Below, piece by piece: positions 42,424-52,427 of a stretch of DNA of 64,000 bases (its first letter is position 1; each line of letters opens with the position of its first letter). The notes beneath the pieces were generated by a model. The model saw nothing but the letters and a program-made list of their open reading frames with translations, was not told the DNA's origin and ran no database searches. The DNA lies in the NCBI GenBank assembly GCA_000802095.1, contig JUEB01000033.1, forward strand, positions 465,015 through 529,014, in the 5' to 3' direction. A program made the translations under genes and the position numbers. This stretch comes from Peptococcaceae bacterium BICA1-7. GTDB lineage: Bacteria > Bacillota > Desulfotomaculia > Desulfotomaculales > Desulfocucumaceae.

Positions 42424-42669
42424 ATGTCAGATAAAATGGTGCTGAGTATTGAATACTGCAACTCCTGAGGATATCGACCCAAGGCGGCCGGTCTGGCCGA
42501 TGCCATTAAAAAAAGATTTGCTGTCAGTGATGTAGCCCTTATACCCTCCAGCGGGGGAGTCTTTGAGGTCAGGGCAAATGACCGTGTAGTATTTTCCAAG
42601 AAAAGCCTGGGAAGGTTTCCCGAGGAGGGTGAAGTTGAGAGCGCCATAAGCCAGATAATCTCTAAATAG
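42424..42669 (+). CDS. SelW-like (Rdx family) selenoprotein, in-frame UGA = Sec
   Basis: An 81-residue frame from ATG 42424 to TAG 42667-42669 with TGA at 42466-42468. Decoded as Sec it gives SIEYCNSUGYRPKAAGLADA: the CxxU redox motif right after the first strand, as in SelW/SelT-type Rdx proteins. The rest (FAVSDVALIPSSGGVFEV... VVFSKKSLGRFPEEGEVESAI) matches the Rdx fold, including the FSKK..GRFPxxGE stretch. A CGGCC-GGTCT-GGCCG stem-loop 16 nt after the UGA is a model bacterial SECIS. It probably acts as a small thiol/selenol redox protein in the cytosol. Standard gene calling misses it. Confidence 0.92.
42485..42499 (+). promoter_or_regulatory. SECIS element of SelW-like gene
   Basis: Perfect 5-bp stem CGGCC/GGCCG closing loop GGTCT (GGUCU in RNA), which is the loop sequence of the E. 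coli fdhF SECIS. It starts 16 nt after the UGA, the right range for SelB binding. Confidence 0.85.
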
Positions 42670-42750
42670 CTTATACTGAAATGATTATGCGGTCGGAGGG
42701 GCTGAGGTGCTTTTTACGTTTGGCCGGAGGAGCCCGGGGGTATTCTTCGA

Positions 42751-42836
42751 CGGTCGGAGACAGAAAATTTCAGGCATTAAGACCTGAGAGCCTGTCCTGT
42801 AAAACTCCTGTCTCCTGTATTCTGACTCCTGACCGG
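42751..42836 (+). repeat. CTGACTC-type dispersed repeat, copy 3
   Basis: CGGTCGGAGACAGAAAA at the left and CTCCTGTCTCCTGTATTCTG then ACTCCTGACCGG at the right, so the ends GGTCGGAG/CTCCTGACC are inverted. Between the SelW-like and U32 genes. Confidence 0.6.
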
Positions 42837-42854
42837 AAAGCAGTGCCTTAAGCC

Positions 42855-43844
42855 TTATCTGAAGTAGCACATATATCCCGAATCGCACAGCCCCGGGGTT
42901 CCCCGCAGCTTTTTAATTCTTTCTCTTACAGTATCTTCGTTACTGAGGCTGTCCGCGATGCGGAGGGCTTCTTTTATAAGTTTGACACTGGCCATTTTTT
43001 TCTGCAGGGGGGACTCACGTCCCACTATTTTCAAAGAGGCCACTCCCATAGCCTGCAGATTCGGAATGGCGCAGAGCCCGCACATCCCCAGGGGGGCTCC
43101 CCCGGGGCCCCTCATCCCGCCGCAGTTCTTTATATACCAGAGCCAGCGCCTGTAGTCCCCAAGGTGCTGCCAGAAGGGCTCCCTGGGCTGCCGCTCCGGA
43201 AGGCCGGGTATATATATAGGCCGGTACTGCCAGGGCTGGTGGCAGAAGGCCCCTCCGAAGGCATGGCTGGCCTGGCAGTAGCCCTCCTCGAAGACGCAGC
43301 CGTCATTTAGCATGAATACTTCGTACTCTGTTTCAGGGCCCACCCTGGATACTATTTCCCCAAGCTCCTCAAGGCCCATATAGCGGGGAAAAATAATTCT
43401 GGACCCTCCCAGGTCCCGGAAAAGTGAGGCCGAGGCGCTGTTAAGCACCGCCAAAAGGCTGCTCACATGGATGGAGACGCCCGGTATCTTTTCCCGGAGG
43501 GCTGTGATCATGCCGGGATCTCCTACTATAAAGGCCTTGATACCCCAGGAGGACGCTGCTTCTTCGGCCAGTCCCACTATTTCGGGGTACTGTGCCGGGG
43601 GGTAAAAGGGAAGGTTCAGGGTTAAATAAACCGGCACCCCCTGGCGGCCTGCGTATTCGGTAAGCCTCTTAATTTCCTCTCCAGAGCTGATGTTGGCCGG
43701 TCCCGGCCCCCGGCGGTTAACCCATAGTTTTCCACTTTCGCCTGGCCGTATACCGGGGTGCAGGCCGCAGTACAGCTCCCCTGCACCGCAGGAGATAAGG
43801 TGCCGTGCTTCCCGGGCGGAACTGACCGGAGCCAGTATCTTCAA
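42855..43844 (-). CDS. U32 family protein (UbiU/YhbU-like)
   Basis: A 329-residue protein. ILAPVSSAREARHLISCGAGELYCGL is the usual U32 opening, and the central region has the Cys-rich arrangement (NDGCVFEEGYC, FGGAFCHQPW, NCGGMRG..GMCGLCAI) that in UbiU/UbiV-like proteins binds an iron-sulfur cluster. It may be a hydroxylase or scaffold rather than a peptidase. TTG start (43842-43844) preceded by AAGGGGG. It lies 13 bp after a second U32-like gene on the same strand. Confidence 0.8.
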   Translation of the reverse strand: MKILAPVSSAREARHLISCGAGELYCGLHPGIRPGESGKLWVNRRGPGPANISSGEEIKRLTEYAGRQGVPVYLTLNLPFYPPAQYPEIVGLAEEAASSWGIKAFIVGDPGMITALREKIPGVSIHVSSLLAVLNSASASLFRDLGGSRIIFPRYMGLEELGEIVSRVGPETEYEVFMLNDGCVFEEGYCQASHAFGGAFCHQPWQYRPIYIPGLPERQPREPFWQHLGDYRRWLWYIKNCGGMRGPGGAPLGMCGLCAIPNLQAMGVASLKIVGRESPLQKKMASVKLIKEALRIADSLSNEDTVRERIKKLRGTPGLCDSGYMCYFR

Positions 43845-43857
43845 GAACTATTCCCCC

Positions 43858-44760
43858 TTAATTCGGAACAGGCTGGTAGACTATCCTGTCTATACCCAGC
43901 GTTCGGGCTTTTTTTAAACCACCGGTTAAAAGGCCTTCGGACTGGCGGTAAAAAACAGTGTTTCCCTTTTGAAACACACTTTTCACCGCATCGCCGCCTA
44001 CACAGCCGCTTAGATCATCCATCTCCAGGAAATACCGTCTGCACAGCCGGCTGCAGGAGCTGCCGGAGGCCATAAATTTTTCTCTCTGCCGCAGTCCCCA
44101 GGATCCGGGGAAACAGATTCTTCCCGTTGATACAAAGCCATAGGGTATATAAAGGGATGACGGCACACCACGTTCGAAAAGGCCGCCTTCCATTCCCTGG
44201 GGCAGGTTGTCGGCCTCCACCCTGGCAACTCCAAGCATTTTTAAAAGGCTCTTCGTGTAGGGATTTGCAGAGCTGCTGAACCGGTAAGCCGCCGCCTCGC
44301 CGTCCGGAATATCTTTTAGGTGCTTTAAAATCCTGGGTTCCCTGCAGGCCTTGTTCAGAAGGCGGCCCATCACCGGAACAAGGGTGGAGAATTTTTTCCT
44401 GATCAGATAAATGACCCCCCAGTCATTGCAAATTACCTCGCTAAAGGGTCTTATGTCCTCCAGCTCTGCCAATAGCTCTTCCAGTCGGACCAGAGCTTTT
44501 TCAGTTGTGTAGGGAGTCACCAGGGAAAACTTCATGCCCTTTTTTAAGGAAGTCAGTATTGCCTCGGTCATATCTTCCTTTCCGGGAATTGCACGGTCAC
44601 AGAATTCCTGTCCAAAGTACAGTCGGGTGAACCTGATTTTGCCGAACAGGCTTTCCACCACCTGCTGCGGGCTGCATTTTCCCTGAAGGAATATATTCTT
44701 CCAGGGGCTGCCGGCTAAATCAAGACTGCCCCTGTCAGTTATGGCCAGTGCCCATTCCAA
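43858..44760 (-). CDS. U32-like partner protein (UbiV/YhbV-like)
   Basis: A 300-residue protein with a divergent U32 fold: FTRLYFGQEFCDRAIPGKEDMTEAILTSLKKGMKFSLVTPYTTEKALVRLEELLAELEDI and the hallmark EVICNDWGVIYLI. Further Cys residues (SSCSRLCRRYFLEMDDLSGC) could hold a cluster. GAGGTG is spaced to fit TTG 44760; GTG 44769 is also possible. It pairs with the downstream U32 gene in the same order as the UbiU/UbiV-type pairs known in other bacteria. Confidence 0.65.
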   Translation of the reverse strand: MEWALAITDRGSLDLAGSPWKNIFLQGKCSPQQVVESLFGKIRFTRLYFGQEFCDRAIPGKEDMTEAILTSLKKGMKFSLVTPYTTEKALVRLEELLAELEDIRPFSEVICNDWGVIYLIRKKFSTLVPVMGRLLNKACREPRILKHLKDIPDGEAAAYRFSSSANPYTKSLLKMLGVARVEADNLPQGMEGGLFERGVPSSLYIPYGFVSTGRICFPGSWGLRQREKFMASGSSCSRLCRRYFLEMDDLSGCVGGDAVKSVFQKGNTVFYRQSEGLLTGGLKKARTLGIDRIVYQPVPN

Positions 44761-44769
44761 TAGAAGCAC

Positions 44770-44978
44770 CTCTATTTCTTTTACTGGTTTTTACATTGTA
44801 TTTTAGAAGGGGTGAAGATGACATTGTATTTTTAGTAATGAGCTAAATATGAATGGGTATTCTTTCCGGCTGAAAGGATCACGGCTCGGCTACCCCGAAT
44901 TATTTTATAATAGCTGGAAACGAAGGCCGGAGGGTCAGCGCCGGCCAGTCAAATGGAGTATAAAGGGGGTTTCCCGGT
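44770..44978. other. Divergent promoter region with repeated ACATTGTATTTT
   Basis: About 210 bp between divergent operons. ACATTGTATTTT occurs at 44793 and 44821, 28 bp apart, near the U32 gene start, and GGCCGG-AGGGTCAGCG-CCGGCC (44923-44946) lies upstream of the FrhB-like gene. Neither matches a known regulator site. Confidence 0.4.
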
Positions 44979-46073
44979 ATGGCGGGCCAGGAGCAGCTTA
45001 AATCCTGCGTGATAGATAAAAACCTGTGCTCCGGGTGTGGGATGTGTGTGGGGCTGTGCCCCTATATAAAGACGTTCCGGGACAGGGTAAAGGTTATCCA
45101 TCCCTGCGGGCAGAAAGACGGTACTTGCTACAGCACCTGTCCGAAGACCTTTTGGGATATCGATGGGATGGATGATTTTGTTTTCCAGGGACCCAGAAGT
45201 GATCAGGCCCTGGGGGTATACAAAGGGATATTCTTCTCCCGGGCAGCCGGAGAAAAGGCCGGCGGCGCACAGTACGGAGGAACGGCCACCAGCCTGATGG
45301 CCTTTGCCCTGGACAGCGGAATGGTGGAAGGAGCGGTGCTGGCCGGGGGCAGCGCCCTGGACCCCAGGCCGGTATATGCCGGGACTGCCCTGGAGGTGAT
45401 GGCCGGCGCCGGGTCAAAATACACTGCCGTGCCCACCCTGGCCGCCTTCAATCAGGCTGTGGGTATTAACGGCGGCAGGCTGGGACTGGTGGGAAGGCCC
45501 TGCCAGGTGGAGGCGGTGCGGAAAATGCAGCAGGGCTGCCACTCCGAGGCCCATGGAAACAGGGAAAGGGCGGTTGGCCTGACCATAGGGCTGTTCTGCT
45601 TCTGGTCACTGACCCCTGAATTCTATGACTTCCTGGCCGAAAAAACCAAAGGAGAGGTAATAACCAGGGTTGACATACCTGTGGAGGGATTGACTGTAAC
45701 TACCCCCGCCGGGGCCAACACCTGGCCGGTGGACCAGATCAGGAAGTACATAAAGGATTCCTGCAGCGCCTGTATAGACTGCACCTCGGAGTGGGCCGAT
45801 ATTTCCGTGGGCTCCACCGAGTCTGACCCGCAGTACAACACCCTGGTGGTGCGCACCGTGGCCGGGCAGAGGCTGGTGGAGAGGGCGGCTGAAAAGGGTG
45901 TTATTGAGATAAAGCCCTACCCCGAGGAGAGGCTGCCCATCCTAAGGAAGGCCGCGCTAAATAAAAAAATGAGGGTTATACAGGGAGAGGGAGGAAAGAT
46001 GCCCGGCTACCTTAAATTGAGTGATCAATACAGGGCTGAAATAATAAGACAGTGGGAGGTGCTGCAGAAATGA
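44979..46073 (+). CDS. Coenzyme F420 hydrogenase/dehydrogenase beta subunit family protein (FrhB-like)
   Basis: A 364-residue flavin/Fe-S protein. Residues 12-60 hold ferredoxin-like cysteines (CSGCGMCVGLCPY, then TCYSTCPKT), the middle part the FrhB N domain (GIFFSRAAGEKAGGAQYGGTATSLMAFALD) and the C half the FrhB C domain (GRPCQVEAVRKMQ, CSACIDCTSEWADISVG). It uses FAD and passes electrons between ferredoxin-like partners. Its stop overlaps the IorA start (ATGA), so it may be an electron partner of the ferredoxin oxidoreductase. It does not require F420. Confidence 0.88.
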   Translation: MAGQEQLKSCVIDKNLCSGCGMCVGLCPYIKTFRDRVKVIHPCGQKDGTCYSTCPKTFWDIDGMDDFVFQGPRSDQALGVYKGIFFSRAAGEKAGGAQYGGTATSLMAFALDSGMVEGAVLAGGSALDPRPVYAGTALEVMAGAGSKYTAVPTLAAFNQAVGINGGRLGLVGRPCQVEAVRKMQQGCHSEAHGNRERAVGLTIGLFCFWSLTPEFYDFLAEKTKGEVITRVDIPVEGLTVTTPAGANTWPVDQIRKYIKDSCSACIDCTSEWADISVGSTESDPQYNTLVVRTVAGQRLVERAAEKGVIEIKPYPEERLPILRKAALNKKMRVIQGEGGKMPGYLKLSDQYRAEIIRQWEVLQK

Positions 46074-47992
46074 GCGCGCATGCGGTAGCCCTGGACCAGC
46101 CCGGGCGGCGGGTGGTGCTCACCGGCAATGAGGCGGCGGCCAGGGGGGCCATAGAGGCAGGAGTGTCCTTTGCAGCCTGCTACCCGGGTTCGCCCACCTC
46201 CGAGGTGCTTCCCACCCTGGCCAGGCTCGGAGCCAGGTTCAACATATATACCGAGTACAGCACCAATGAAAAGGTGGCTATGGAGGCGGCCACCGCCGCT
46301 TCTTACGCGGGCTTAAGGTCTCTTACCATATGTAAGGCCGACGGGTTCAACGTGGCCCTGGATTTTGCCGCCGCTGTCTGCCTGCAGGGCATCAATGCGG
46401 GAATGGTGATCATGGTGGGGGACGACCCCGGGTCCCATTCCAGCGTGAGGGAGGAGGACTCCCGGCTTCTGGCCAGGACCGCCAACTTTCCGGTGCTGGA
46501 GCCCTCCACAGTACAGGAGGCCAAGGATATTGTAAAGGCTGCCTTTGACCTGTCCGAGGATCTCAGACAGCCGGTGGTGGTCCGCTGCACCACCAGGATA
46601 TGCCATGCCAGCGGGGACGTGACGCTGGGGGATATCCCCATGGTGAAGAAGGAGGCCACCTTTACCAGATCCCAAAGATTTGTGTCCAGTGTAAAATTCG
46701 CCCCCGGAATGAGAGATAAAATAAAAAGGGCTGCTGCCCTGGCCGGGGATTCACCCTTTAATTACTATACCGGGCCGGAAAACGCCCAAAGGCTGGTGAT
46801 AGCCTCGGGCCCCAGCTACACCTACTCTCTGGAGGCCCTGGCCATGCTGGGTCTGGAGGATACAGCGGGAGTGCTGAAGATCTCCACCACCTGGCCGCTT
46901 CCGGAAGAACTTATCATAAAATACCTTATCCCTGCCCGGGAGGTTGTTTTTGCCGAGGAGGTGGACTCCTTCCTGGAGGACGGGGTAATGGTGCTGGCCG
47001 CCAAGAATATGGACAGAATAGGACAGACTAAATTTTACGGAAAGAATTCGGGACATGTGGCCGGCCCCGGCGGTCCCTTTGTGGGCGAGCTGGACCCGGA
47101 TATAGTGGCGGGGTGCCTGGGTAAGGTGTTCAATACTCCGTACCATCCGCCCGCCATTCCCAATGCCGGGGAGGCCCGGGATATAATAGAGCACAGCCTG
47201 CCCGGAAGAGAGCTGGCCCTCTGTGCCGGGTGTCCCCACAGGGCCTCTTTCTGGGCCATAAAAACAGCGGTGGAGCTGGACGGGCGGGAGGCCATAGTGC
47301 TGGGTGACATAGGGTGCTACACCCTGGGGCTTTACCGCACCGGGTATAATCTTTTACAGACCGTGCTCTGCATGGGGTCGGGTGTCGGGCTGGCCTGCGG
47401 GCTGGCCAAGCTGGACCGGTTCAATTTCAGGCAGCCGGTGATATCGGTGGTGGGGGACTCCACCTTCTTCCATGCCGCCCCCCAGGCCCTTATGAATGCC
47501 CGCTACAACCAGGCCGACATACTCTGTGTGATACTGGACAATGAAACAACGGCCATGACCGGCCACCAGCCCCACCCCGGCAGGGGCGTGAGCGCCTCCG
47601 GAGAGGCGGTGGGCAGGGTGGAGATAGAGTCACTTCTGGGAGGCATGGGCATCCCGGTAACCGTTCACGACCCCTATGACATAGAGGGGTCCATTGAGGT
47701 AATATGCTCACTTCTCAGGCAAAAGGGCCCCAGGGCGCTGGTGCTGAGGAGGTCCTGCGCCCTGGTGGCGGTAAAGGGAAAGAAAAAGAACAGGGTCTAC
47801 GTGGACCAGGACCGCTGCATAGGGGACAGCTGCGGCTGCGCCAGGTTCTGCAGCGGGGTTTTTGCCTGCCCGGCAAATATATGGGATAGTGAGAGGGGCC
47901 GGGCCCGCATAGACGAGGCGGTGTGCAACGGGTGCGGGGTGTGCGCCACCCTCTGCCCCGGAAAAGCCATCGTGGTGGAAAGGACGGTGTAG
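46070..47992 (+). CDS. iorA: Indolepyruvate ferredoxin oxidoreductase alpha subunit
   Basis: A 640-residue protein with IorA architecture: an N-terminal pyruvate:ferredoxin oxidoreductase-like domain (VLTGNEAAARGAIEAGVSFAACYPGSPTSEVLP), the TPP domain (GDSTFFHAAPQALMNARYNQADILCVILDNETTAMTGHQ, about 465-510), and two C-terminal [4Fe-4S] motifs (CIGDSCGCARFCSG...C and CNGCGVCATLCPG). It oxidatively decarboxylates aryl pyruvates from aromatic amino acids to acyl-CoA, reducing ferredoxin. Start ATG 46070, preceded by GGGAGGTG, overlaps the upstream stop. Confidence 0.96.
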   Translation: MSAHAVALDQPGRRVVLTGNEAAARGAIEAGVSFAACYPGSPTSEVLPTLARLGARFNIYTEYSTNEKVAMEAATAASYAGLRSLTICKADGFNVALDFAAAVCLQGINAGMVIMVGDDPGSHSSVREEDSRLLARTANFPVLEPSTVQEAKDIVKAAFDLSEDLRQPVVVRCTTRICHASGDVTLGDIPMVKKEATFTRSQRFVSSVKFAPGMRDKIKRAAALAGDSPFNYYTGPENAQRLVIASGPSYTYSLEALAMLGLEDTAGVLKISTTWPLPEELIIKYLIPAREVVFAEEVDSFLEDGVMVLAAKNMDRIGQTKFYGKNSGHVAGPGGPFVGELDPDIVAGCLGKVFNTPYHPPAIPNAGEARDIIEHSLPGRELALCAGCPHRASFWAIKTAVELDGREAIVLGDIGCYTLGLYRTGYNLLQTVLCMGSGVGLACGLAKLDRFNFRQPVISVVGDSTFFHAAPQALMNARYNQADILCVILDNETTAMTGHQPHPGRGVSASGEAVGRVEIESLLGGMGIPVTVHDPYDIEGSIEVICSLLRQKGPRALVLRRSCALVAVKGKKKNRVYVDQDRCIGDSCGCARFCSGVFACPANIWDSERGRARIDEAVCNGCGVCATLCPGKAIVVERTV

Positions 47993-47996
47993 GGGC

Positions 47997-48593
47997 ATGT
48001 TTAATGTTATTGTTACCGGGGTAGGGGGCCAGGGGAATGTGCTGGCCTCCCAGGTGCTGGCGGCCGCCGCCGTTGAGGCGGGCTGCCGTGTTTCCATAGG
48101 GGAGACCTTCGGGGCCTCCCAGAGGGGCGGATCGGTTATGAGCCACGTCAGGATCAGCCGGGACCGGACCTGCGGCCCCCTCATACCCAGGGGGAAAGCC
48201 CGCCTGGTGGTTGGCTTTGAGCCCCTGGAAACCCTGCGGGTGCTTATGGAATACGGCAGTGAGGACACTGTGGTGATAGTGAACAACAGGCCCAACTACC
48301 CCATCGGCTGCCTTCTGGGGGAGGATAAATATCCGGACCCGCAGAGGATCATTGAGGCGGTCAAAAAGCTGGTGTCCACCTGCCACGTGCTTCCGGCCAC
48401 AGACCTGGCCATGGAGGCCGGAAGCCCCATGGCCGCCAACATGGTCCTTACCGGGGCGCTGGCCGGCGCCGGTGTTCTGCCTGTGGACGGGAATTATTTC
48501 AGGGACACCATTGAAATGCTCTTTTCAGGTGAAGTGAAGGAAATAAACAGAAGGGCCTTTGAGTCAGGCTTCAAAGCTGTTCAGAAGGGCTAA
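47997..48593 (+). CDS. iorB: Indolepyruvate ferredoxin oxidoreductase beta subunit
   Basis: A 198-residue gamma-type 2-oxoacid:acceptor oxidoreductase subunit: MFNVIVTGVGGQGNVLASQVLAAAAVEAG...GETFGASQRGGSVMSHVRIS is the signature. It completes the IorAB enzyme. Begins 4 bp after iorA, with the GGGG immediately before the ATG. Confidence 0.95.
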   Translation: MFNVIVTGVGGQGNVLASQVLAAAAVEAGCRVSIGETFGASQRGGSVMSHVRISRDRTCGPLIPRGKARLVVGFEPLETLRVLMEYGSEDTVVIVNNRPNYPIGCLLGEDKYPDPQRIIEAVKKLVSTCHVLPATDLAMEAGSPMAANMVLTGALAGAGVLPVDGNYFRDTIEMLFSGEVKEINRRAFESGFKAVQKG

Positions 48594-48710
48594 GGCGTCG
48601 GTCAATAGGATTGCAGTCAATCCCATTGTATTTTGGGAGCGGAGCCAGCGTTAATATTTTAGGGCTTTTAAAATATCCATAACGCATACTTTCCTGGCTA
48701 TAATAAAAAA

Positions 48711-48730
48711 AGGGGGGGCTTTCACCCCCC
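48711..48730 (-). terminator. Terminator of acyl-CoA dehydrogenase gene
   Basis: GGGGGGTGAAAGCCCCCC hairpin followed by TTTTTTT when read on the minus strand. It lies 23 bp past the acyl-CoA dehydrogenase stop. Confidence 0.9.
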
Positions 48731-48752
48731 TTTACCCTTTTAACGGTAAGTA

Positions 48753-50582
48753 TTAGAAGTTGAACGACTCTTCCGGGACATCCAGCACCGAGGTATCCCC
48801 GTCTGCCATTATCCTGGCTGTGGTCATAATTTCAGGCACCACGTTGCGGACGTAGTAGCGGGCGGCCTCAACCTTGCCCTTGTAGAACGGGTAGTCGAAG
48901 TGTCCCTCGCCGACCTCTGCCGCCTTGGCGGAGGCCAGTACGGCCTGTTCCATAATCAGAGCGCCGCAGTACAGCTTGGCGGTGCAGTGCATCACACGGG
49001 TGGCGAACAGCGGGAACATGTCGAATTTCTGCTCCATGTAGAAGCCCATGGCCATCTTCTGAATCTGGCGGTATGCTCCGTGGGCTTCGCTTAAGATAGC
49101 ATATTCCTTTGCATATTCAGGCTTGTTAAAGGACTCGATCAGCTGCTTCAGCTCAATCATCCAGGCCTTGAAGACCTCTCCGTTCTTCATGGTCCACTTG
49201 CGCCCCAGCAGGTCCATGGACTGGATGTAGTTGGTGCCCTCCCAGATGGAGTATATCTTGCAGTCCCGGGCCACCTGGGCCAGCGGGTACTCCTCAGTAA
49301 AGCCGTAGCCGCCGTATACCTGGATGCCTTCGGCCACCAGCGGCCAGACCACATCGGAAACATAACCCTTGACCAGCGGTATGTTCACTTCAATGGTATT
49401 GGAGGCGTGAGTCCTTTTGGCCTCATCAGCGTCATGGTTCATTATGTCACCCAGCAGAGCGGTTTTATAGATCATTGCCCTCATGGCCTCCACATGGGCC
49501 TTTATGTGCATCAGCATACGCCTTACGTCAACGTGCTTGACTATTTGAATGCGGTCGCCCTTGGGATTGGTCATGGGGCGTCCCTGAATTCTTTCCTTGG
49601 AGTACTGGGCAGCCTGGTAGTAAGCAACGGCGGCTGCGGCCAGAGCCATCAGGCCGGTTTCGAAGCGGGCGCCGTTCATCATCTGGAACATTTGGGCCAT
49701 GCCCTGGGCCTTGCCCTTTTCGTCGGGAGGATTGCCCAGCAGGTAGCCGTAGCAGTCATTGTTGTCACCGAAGCTGAGCATGGCTGTGGCCGACCCCCTA
49801 AGCCCCAGCTTGTGCTCCACGGCAACTGTGGTGACGTCGTTGGGCCCGGTAATCTCTCCGCTGTCGCTGACACGGAACTTGGGAACCACGAAAAGTGAGA
49901 TGCCCTTTGTTCCCGGGGCCGCCCCCTCAATGCGGGCCAGCAGCAAGTGTATAATATTCTCGGTAAGGTTGTGGTCTCCGGCGGTGATGAAGCACTTGGT
50001 GCTCTTAATTTTGTAAACTCCGGGGGTATCGGTGGGGAAGGCCTTGGAGGTGATGTCACCCACGTCGGACCCGGCGTTGGGCTCGGTGAGGCACATGGTG
50101 CCGGTCCAGGTTCCGTCCAGCATTTTACCGAGGTATAGTTCCTTGGCCTTTTCGTCCCCAAAAGTCTGGATCAGGCGGGCCGATCCGGTAGTGGCGCCCA
50201 CGTAGGGCACAAAAGCGGGGTTGGCGGCGCAGAACAGCTCGTTGACGGCGGTCTGCAGAATCTCCGGCAGGGCGGCGCCGCTTTCCTCGTCCAGGTTGCT
50301 GGAGCCCCAGCCGTTGTCCTGCACGAACTTGTAGGCCTCCTTAAAGGAAGCGGGCAGCTCCACCTTGCCGTTCTCCAGGTGGGCGGGGTGCCTGTCTCCC
50401 TCTTCGTTGGTGGGAGCAATAACATCCCTGGCAACCTTCAGGGCCTGCTCCAGGATCATGTCCACGTCATCCACGCCGTAAGCTTCAGAGAACAAATCAT
50501 AGGACAGCACCTGATCTAAGGGGAGCCATTCCTTCAGGATAAACTTGAGGTCCCGGGTGTTAAATAAAAAATTTGCAGGCAT
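48753..50582 (-). CDS. Large acyl-CoA dehydrogenase with C-terminal extension
   Basis: A 609-residue acyl-CoA dehydrogenase of the long type seen in anaerobes. The N domain (about 60-190) is followed by MCLTEPNAGSDVGDI (FAD/substrate motif), the beta domain, and YSIWEGTNYIQSMDLLGRK containing the catalytic base Glu, then an extra helical region (about 470-609) of the DUF-type found in dehydrogenases of this size. It oxidises a CoA ester; substrate unknown. AAGGA supports ATG 50582 over the GTG at 50588. A FadR-like operator overlaps its promoter. Confidence 0.93.
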   Translation of the reverse strand: MPANFLFNTRDLKFILKEWLPLDQVLSYDLFSEAYGVDDVDMILEQALKVARDVIAPTNEEGDRHPAHLENGKVELPASFKEAYKFVQDNGWGSSNLDEESGAALPEILQTAVNELFCAANPAFVPYVGATTGSARLIQTFGDEKAKELYLGKMLDGTWTGTMCLTEPNAGSDVGDITSKAFPTDTPGVYKIKSTKCFITAGDHNLTENIIHLLLARIEGAAPGTKGISLFVVPKFRVSDSGEITGPNDVTTVAVEHKLGLRGSATAMLSFGDNNDCYGYLLGNPPDEKGKAQGMAQMFQMMNGARFETGLMALAAAAVAYYQAAQYSKERIQGRPMTNPKGDRIQIVKHVDVRRMLMHIKAHVEAMRAMIYKTALLGDIMNHDADEAKRTHASNTIEVNIPLVKGYVSDVVWPLVAEGIQVYGGYGFTEEYPLAQVARDCKIYSIWEGTNYIQSMDLLGRKWTMKNGEVFKAWMIELKQLIESFNKPEYAKEYAILSEAHGAYRQIQKMAMGFYMEQKFDMFPLFATRVMHCTAKLYCGALIMEQAVLASAKAAEVGEGHFDYPFYKGKVEAARYYVRNVVPEIMTTARIMADGDTSVLDVPEESFNF

Positions 50583-52403
<1,821 letters not shown>

Positions 52404-52427
52404 AATACTGGCCCGGGCCTACGGTAT

